Of a stretch of 9,783 nt of DNA, positions 7,101 through 9,783 are shown piece by piece; position 1 is the first letter of the stretch; every line of letters starts with the position of its first letter. The translations under genes and the position numbers were made by a program. The notes under the pieces were generated by a model that was not told the DNA's origin, did not search any database, and saw only the letters and a program-made list of their open reading frames with translations. This DNA is from Chloroflexota bacterium (GTDB taxonomy: Bacteria > Chloroflexota > Anaerolineae > Anaerolineales > Villigracilaceae). The stretch is taken from NCBI GenBank assembly GCA_021812905.1, contig JAKAMM010000044.1, forward strand, positions 1 through 9,783, written 5' to 3'.

Positions 7101-7705
7101 TGTGCAGCATATATAAAAGCGGTTGACTTGTCAACGAAATGCAATATCAAGGCCGCGGTGACCAGATAGATATAACGCCTTTGTCCGGTCTCAAGATAGC
7201 GGAGAATGACATAAAGCATCACAACGCCCGAAAAACTACCATACACCTCGTTGCGCGCGTAACGGCCGTAAAAGAGCATGTATGGAGAAATAGCCATTAA
7301 GAATCCGGCAATGAGAGCACCAGCCTTGCCAAGATAACGCCGCCAGTACCAGACCATCCAGATGGTAGCAATACTGAACAATGCGGGAGGGATGCGGGCA
7401 GTGAAGTCGCTGGGCCCGAAAAGAAAGTACGACAGGGCGGTCAAATAAAATTCCAGGGGCCCATGCATCATGGGCGTATGTTGGTAGCCATTGCCTTTAT
7501 ATAATAACCATGAAAAATAGGTAATCAGACTTTCATCGTGGCTCATGACCCGCGAACCAAGATCGTAAAAACGGGTGATTACTGCAGCTAACAGGATGAT
7601 GGCAAAAATGACCGCCTCGATCGTCACAGCAGGTAAATCTGGATGAACGAGGCGTTCAAGCCATACTTGTTTTGTTTTGGTTGGAGTGTTAGTGGTCATT
7701 GGCAT
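4181..7705 (-). CDS. Agl23-like GT-C family membrane protein fused to an NHL beta-propeller
   Basis: The protein has 1174 residues. The first two thirds are a polytopic membrane domain resembling the TIGR03663/Agl23 group of PMT-like (GT-C) glycosyltransferases. A first helix (about 28-46) is followed by an extracytoplasmic acidic motif HDES (Asp57-Glu58), the segment MMHGPLEFYLTALSYFLFG (about 79-97) and a second motif YGRYARNE (about 146-153). These positions suit lipid-linked sugar and metal binding. More helices continue to about residue 665. A soluble region (about 670-890) comes next, then six NHL repeats (893-1174) that should form a six-bladed propeller outside the cell. The likely role is sugar transfer to surface proteins or polymers; the substrate is unknown. 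Candidate starts are TTG 7708, ATG 7705 and ATG 7699, none with a clear Shine-Dalgarno. It lies about 58 nt downstream of the sortase gene. Confidence 0.85.
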   Translation of the reverse strand: MPMTTNTPTKTKQVWLERLVHPDLPAVTIEAVIFAIILLAAVITRFYDLGSRVMSHDESLITYFSWLLYKGNGYQHTPMMHGPLEFYLTALSYFLFGPSDFTARIPPALFSIATIWMVWYWRRYLGKAGALIAGFLMAISPYMLFYGRYARNEVYGSFSGVVMLYVILRYLETGQRRYIYLVTAALILHFVDKSTAFIYAAQALVFLASYFIIRIMRHPWADIGAYRAFIVTLSATVLLIAAALGVAAMSRSVGTAIGSETIPPANPAASVSPLTEPTSPLSSTTILVTVSLVVLAASGYFLIRGYGWSQIRSERSFDLLILIGTLILPTLTPFPLHLLNWIIPTTAPEVAVLTTTDALRLGAFLIPAFFISIIIGQWWNSKIWWKAALLFWITYIVFYTTFFTNISGLFTGLIGMLGYWLAQQGVQRGSQPWYFYILVQIPMYEFLPALGVILAVYLGLRRKKAEPIENNQIDPDTNAPISVPNPEDTNFANMFSLLIWWIVTITIALSIAGEKMPWLTYHIAWPMILLAGWGLGHLIDTTDWESFRQRKAPLVLGMTFIFLTSFSACLIALLGPNPPFQGKDLEQLQATAAFLLPAIAALASAGGLLYLMRIWTGNQIVRVFTLTFFALMAVLTVRTAFRASYITYDQATEYLVYAHGATGIKDIINQATEISKRTTGGMGVNLAYDASAPDTGVSWPFVWYLRDFTNQHSFDQPTRSLRDSTIVIVDSKNFDKIEQALGPGYYRIDYIRMWWPNQDYFGLVNDRQPLPFDDSYSCKGILGFFQLFKTKDFSRVCSAILDPKIRGGIIDIWLNRDYTAYAAATNHTDLTLATWQPSDQMRMYIKKDVAQQIWKYGALPTQQTSDVDPYQGKTITLIADPIIDSTKLPSPMNAPRSLAFAADGTFYVADSRNHRILHLDPSGTLIKQWGSPTGNDPNNPVTNPPPSTFNEPWGVAVGPDGSVYVTDTWNHRVQKFTADGQFIKTWGTFGQGTQTTTFYGPRGIAVDSQGRVYVVDTGNKRVVVFDADGNYITQFGSQGLQPGQFDEPVGIAIDSDGIVYVTDTWNQRVQSFQPSPDGKIYTPLKQWDVAAWYGQSLDNKPFIAVDNKGHVFITDPDGYRVIEYTTDGTLIQTWGDAGNTPTTFGIAAGVAVDKDGHIWVTDAANNRVMKFTLP
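4184..5029 (-). repeat. Six NHL repeats (beta-propeller domain)
   Basis: Blades begin near residues 893, 949, 998, 1045, 1099 and 1144 of the protein. Each has the pattern G(V/I)A(V/I)-x2-DG-x-(V/I)YV-(T/V)-D-(T/S)-x-N-x-R-(V/I)-x-F. Blades 2 and 4 are also alike in DNA: 19 of 20 bases agree between 4509-4528 and 4797-4816, both coding YVTDTWN, two blades (288 bp) apart. This suggests duplication of blade pairs. Blade 5 is the most diverged (ITDPDGYRV). Confidence 0.88.
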
Positions 7706-7763
7706 CAATTGAGATATATCTATTTGCTGGTGGTGAAAGGTGAAAATAGATACACTTTGCTTT

Positions 7764-8645
7764 CTAAGGATTTTGCAGGATAGCAGACACTACGATACGG
7801 TGAATATCCACGAGATAGGGATGGCATGAAATTAACGTTACAGTGGGGTCGAGTGTAGGCGCCATAACCTCCACGGCCGTCGGAGCAACCAGCTGCGTGC
7901 CAATGATGACATAAGTATATTGCCTGCGGCTGGTATATAAGATGACAATATCCCCGGGACTGAGTCGATCCAGATCGCGGAAAACTTCTCCAAAGACATC
8001 ATTATGTCCTGACAGGACCACATTACCGTTCTCACCCGGGTTCGGTGTTCCAACATGTTGAGCAACGCCCTTCTTGAGCTGCTCCCATCCATCGCCTTGT
8101 ACAACGGGGGCGTCCACATTGATCGCTGGAATCTGAATCCGGATCGCCTGTTGGCTTCCCGGAGTGGGGATGGGAATATTAGCGATAGACTGCATGAACG
8201 GGCGCAGATTTTCCGGAATCTCGGCTTCATTGGGTCTCGCTCCGCCAGGACTATTTGGTGGTATGTGACCCTCCGGCAACACGACTTCCCGGATGATAGG
8301 TGTGGGTTCAAGAGTGGGCTGTCTGAGAGCGGCTGCCACACTTCGATTTAAAGAACTCAACGTTAGCAAGCCACTTGCCATCATGCCGATAAGACCGATG
8401 ATGGCAAGGAATTCCGTGACAAGCAGGAAGTTGTCCAACCAAATACGACGGATACTTCTTATATTTCTGGTTGTTCCTGCCAGTTGCCCAACACAAATAT
8501 TCTTGCCTGAATCGATGACGATGGGTATGACTTGTCCCGTCTGGCGGAAACGTTCCAGTCGATTTTTGCGCAACACCCGATGTTTCTCCAGTATCAGATA
8601 ACGTATATCATCCACCGAAAGATCCTTTGAGTGCTGCTTACGCAT
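7764..8645 (-). CDS. Sortase (class D/E-like) with an N-terminal cytoplasmic extension
   Basis: The protein has 293 residues from the ATG at 8645. A charged cytoplasmic region (1-70; DLSVDDIRYLILEKHR, then RKNRLERFRQ) precedes one membrane helix (about 73-97) and a Pro-rich stalk (about 108-160). The sortase barrel spans about 165-290. The catalytic triad is visible: His214 in LSGHND, Cys274 in TLISCHP and Arg283 in DIHRIVV. Sortases cleave a sorting signal in exported proteins and join them to the cell wall or to each other. No protein with a sorting signal is encoded in this window, so the substrates lie elsewhere. A GTG at 8663 would add six residues (MQVGAG); I prefer the ATG because the sequence from MRKQHSKDLS looks like the usual start of this group. 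It lies 30 nt downstream of the transpeptidase gene. Confidence 0.9.
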   Translation of the reverse strand: MRKQHSKDLSVDDIRYLILEKHRVLRKNRLERFRQTGQVIPIVIDSGKNICVGQLAGTTRNIRSIRRIWLDNFLLVTEFLAIIGLIGMMASGLLTLSSLNRSVAAALRQPTLEPTPIIREVVLPEGHIPPNSPGGARPNEAEIPENLRPFMQSIANIPIPTPGSQQAIRIQIPAINVDAPVVQGDGWEQLKKGVAQHVGTPNPGENGNVVLSGHNDVFGEVFRDLDRLSPGDIVILYTSRRQYTYVIIGTQLVAPTAVEVMAPTLDPTVTLISCHPYLVDIHRIVVSAILQNP

Positions 8646-8675
8646 TCCCGCCCCAACCTGCACTTCTCACAACTT

Positions 8676-9779
8676 TCATGGCTCTTTCAGAACCTTAACT
8701 TTTGTGCCGCCTGGCATTCCGATCGTCACATCGCCCGGATCATACGAAACGACTGGCTGGCTCCAGCGAAAGACCCATTTCGCGTCCTCAGGGCTGGCAT
8801 TAACACAACCGCGCGAAGATGGCTCACCATAATTGTTGTGCCAGTATGTGGAATGGATCGCGACACCTGAGCCCACAAAGAATGTGACCCAGCCATCTGC
8901 GGGCAGGCTCCAGCCCGCTGCGGAACTGCCACCGCTTAACGGCAATGAGACTGCCTTGCGCCAAATAGGGAATTCGCCGATGGGTGTTTCCCAGGCATCC
9001 ACGCGGTTACCCCAGGCATCATATAACGCGCCACTCGAAATGCGTGCAAAGTGAACTTCTCTATCCCCTTCAAAGCAGGAAAGAGTTTGATCCCAGATTC
9101 TGACAACAATGCTTTTTTGTGCGGGGTCCACCTCAGGGCTGATAGGAGACAATTCTTCCGTGGTTAGCGGACGAAAGGCTTGGGCAGGGGCCCAGAACAA
9201 ATCGCCAGAACCGTACTTCTCGTTGAGACGATACCAGACTTGGTCTTTTTCATCGGTGCGTATTTGGTCGGCCCAAACGATTTGGCTATAGTAAAAGCGC
9301 GCCGGCAGGTTGATGGAAGCTACATATTGCAACCAGGGCGCACGTGCAGGCGGATTATCCAGAACGAGATCAACATAAGGAACTGTAACCTCGACCCACA
9401 TTCCTGTTCCCAGGCTGGTCTGCGGCAGCGCGGCGACTGGAACATTGGATTGATTCCGGGTGGGCTGGACATACCCACCCCAGATGAAACCATAGGGTGT
9501 TTCCACAAAGCGTTGATTGATTCGCCCCGGCATGATACCAACCCGTTCACGCAACCACGGAAAAACACTGTCTTCATATAACGCGCCGACGATCTGGCTG
9601 TTTGCATCGGGCCGCGCGTAAACATCCATCTTACCAACCGTGATACGGCCCAGTTTATCTGCCTGAGGAAAGTCGGGCAGTGGAATTTTGGCAAACGGGC
9701 GGAAAGTCAACATGCCTGCGCTGAGCGCCGCAAGTTTGAGAAAATCGCGACGCGATATAAGATTATTATTTATGCTCAT
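8676..9779 (-). CDS. Tat-exported L,D-transpeptidase (YkuD family) with N-terminal SH3-like domains
   Basis: The protein has 367 residues. A twin-arginine signal, SRRDFLKLAALSAGML (residues 9-24), marks export by Tat. The region 43-105 resembles a bacterial SH3-like domain (KMDVYARPDANSQIVGAL). A second possible copy spans about 126-205. The YkuD catalytic domain spans about 222-365 and carries the signature around VAIHSTYW and SSRGCVN: His309, then the motif with Ser322, Arg323, Gly324 and nucleophile Cys325. Such enzymes make 3-3 peptidoglycan crosslinks or attach proteins to peptidoglycan. The start is fixed by an in-frame TAA directly before the ATG (9780-9782). It is the first gene of the - strand cluster seen here; its promoter and ribosome binding site lie beyond the window edge. 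Confidence 0.92.
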   Translation of the reverse strand: MSINNNLISRRDFLKLAALSAGMLTFRPFAKIPLPDFPQADKLGRITVGKMDVYARPDANSQIVGALYEDSVFPWLRERVGIMPGRINQRFVETPYGFIWGGYVQPTRNQSNVPVAALPQTSLGTGMWVEVTVPYVDLVLDNPPARAPWLQYVASINLPARFYYSQIVWADQIRTDEKDQVWYRLNEKYGSGDLFWAPAQAFRPLTTEELSPISPEVDPAQKSIVVRIWDQTLSCFEGDREVHFARISSGALYDAWGNRVDAWETPIGEFPIWRKAVSLPLSGGSSAAGWSLPADGWVTFFVGSGVAIHSTYWHNNYGEPSSRGCVNASPEDAKWVFRWSQPVVSYDPGDVTIGMPGGTKVKVLKEP

Positions 9780-9783
9780 TTAT

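Overview
The window looks like bacterial chromosome from an uncultured Chloroflexota member, probably an Anaerolineae relative. That assignment is an inference from gene content: an Agl23-type glycosyltransferase fused to an NHL propeller, a sortase with a charged N-terminal extension, a Tat-exported L,D-transpeptidase, and CuA-type cupredoxins paired with a NapH/NosR-like ferredoxin protein. No rRNA, tRNA, CRISPR array or insertion sequence is visible. Coding density is high and no gene-free stretch exceeds about 125 bases.

Left block, + strand, about 1-4065: a tightly packed run of small metal and redox proteins. In order these are a possible tail of an upstream membrane protein, a YHS-domain protein (TTG start), a PCYCGC-type lipoprotein, a membrane-anchored CuA cupredoxin, a polytopic NapH/NosR-like 4Fe-4S protein, a CuA cupredoxin fused to cytochrome c (joined to the preceding gene by an ATGA overlap), and a small membrane-anchored DUF1573/Ig-like protein. 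The last gene has an in-frame TGA at 3880-3882 that I read as selenocysteine, giving Gly-Cys-Sec-Pro-Pro. The frame stays open for another 60 codons of family-like sequence, and a perfect 6-bp hairpin with a GUU loop starts 13 nt after the TGA, in the position and form expected of a bacterial SECIS. The block plausibly encodes an extracytoplasmic electron-transfer or copper-handling module (quinol or ferredoxin level to Fe-S protein to CuA to heme c), with the selenoprotein as a redox or metal accessory. There is no terminal oxidase or N2O reductase catalytic subunit inside the window, so the substrate is unknown.

Centre, about 4066-4180: a strong symmetrical hairpin flanked by A and T tracts lies between convergent genes and probably terminates transcription from both sides.

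Right block, - strand, 4181-9779: a cell-envelope cluster read from right to left. It holds a Tat-signal L,D-transpeptidase, a class D/E-like sortase, and a very large Agl23-like GT-C membrane protein with a C-terminal six-repeat NHL propeller. The first two are 30 nt apart and the last two about 58 nt apart, so they are probably co-transcribed from a promoter outside the window. They would act together in cell-wall crosslinking, surface-protein attachment and surface glycosylation.

The most notable item is the candidate selenoprotein, which ordinary gene callers would truncate at residue 91.
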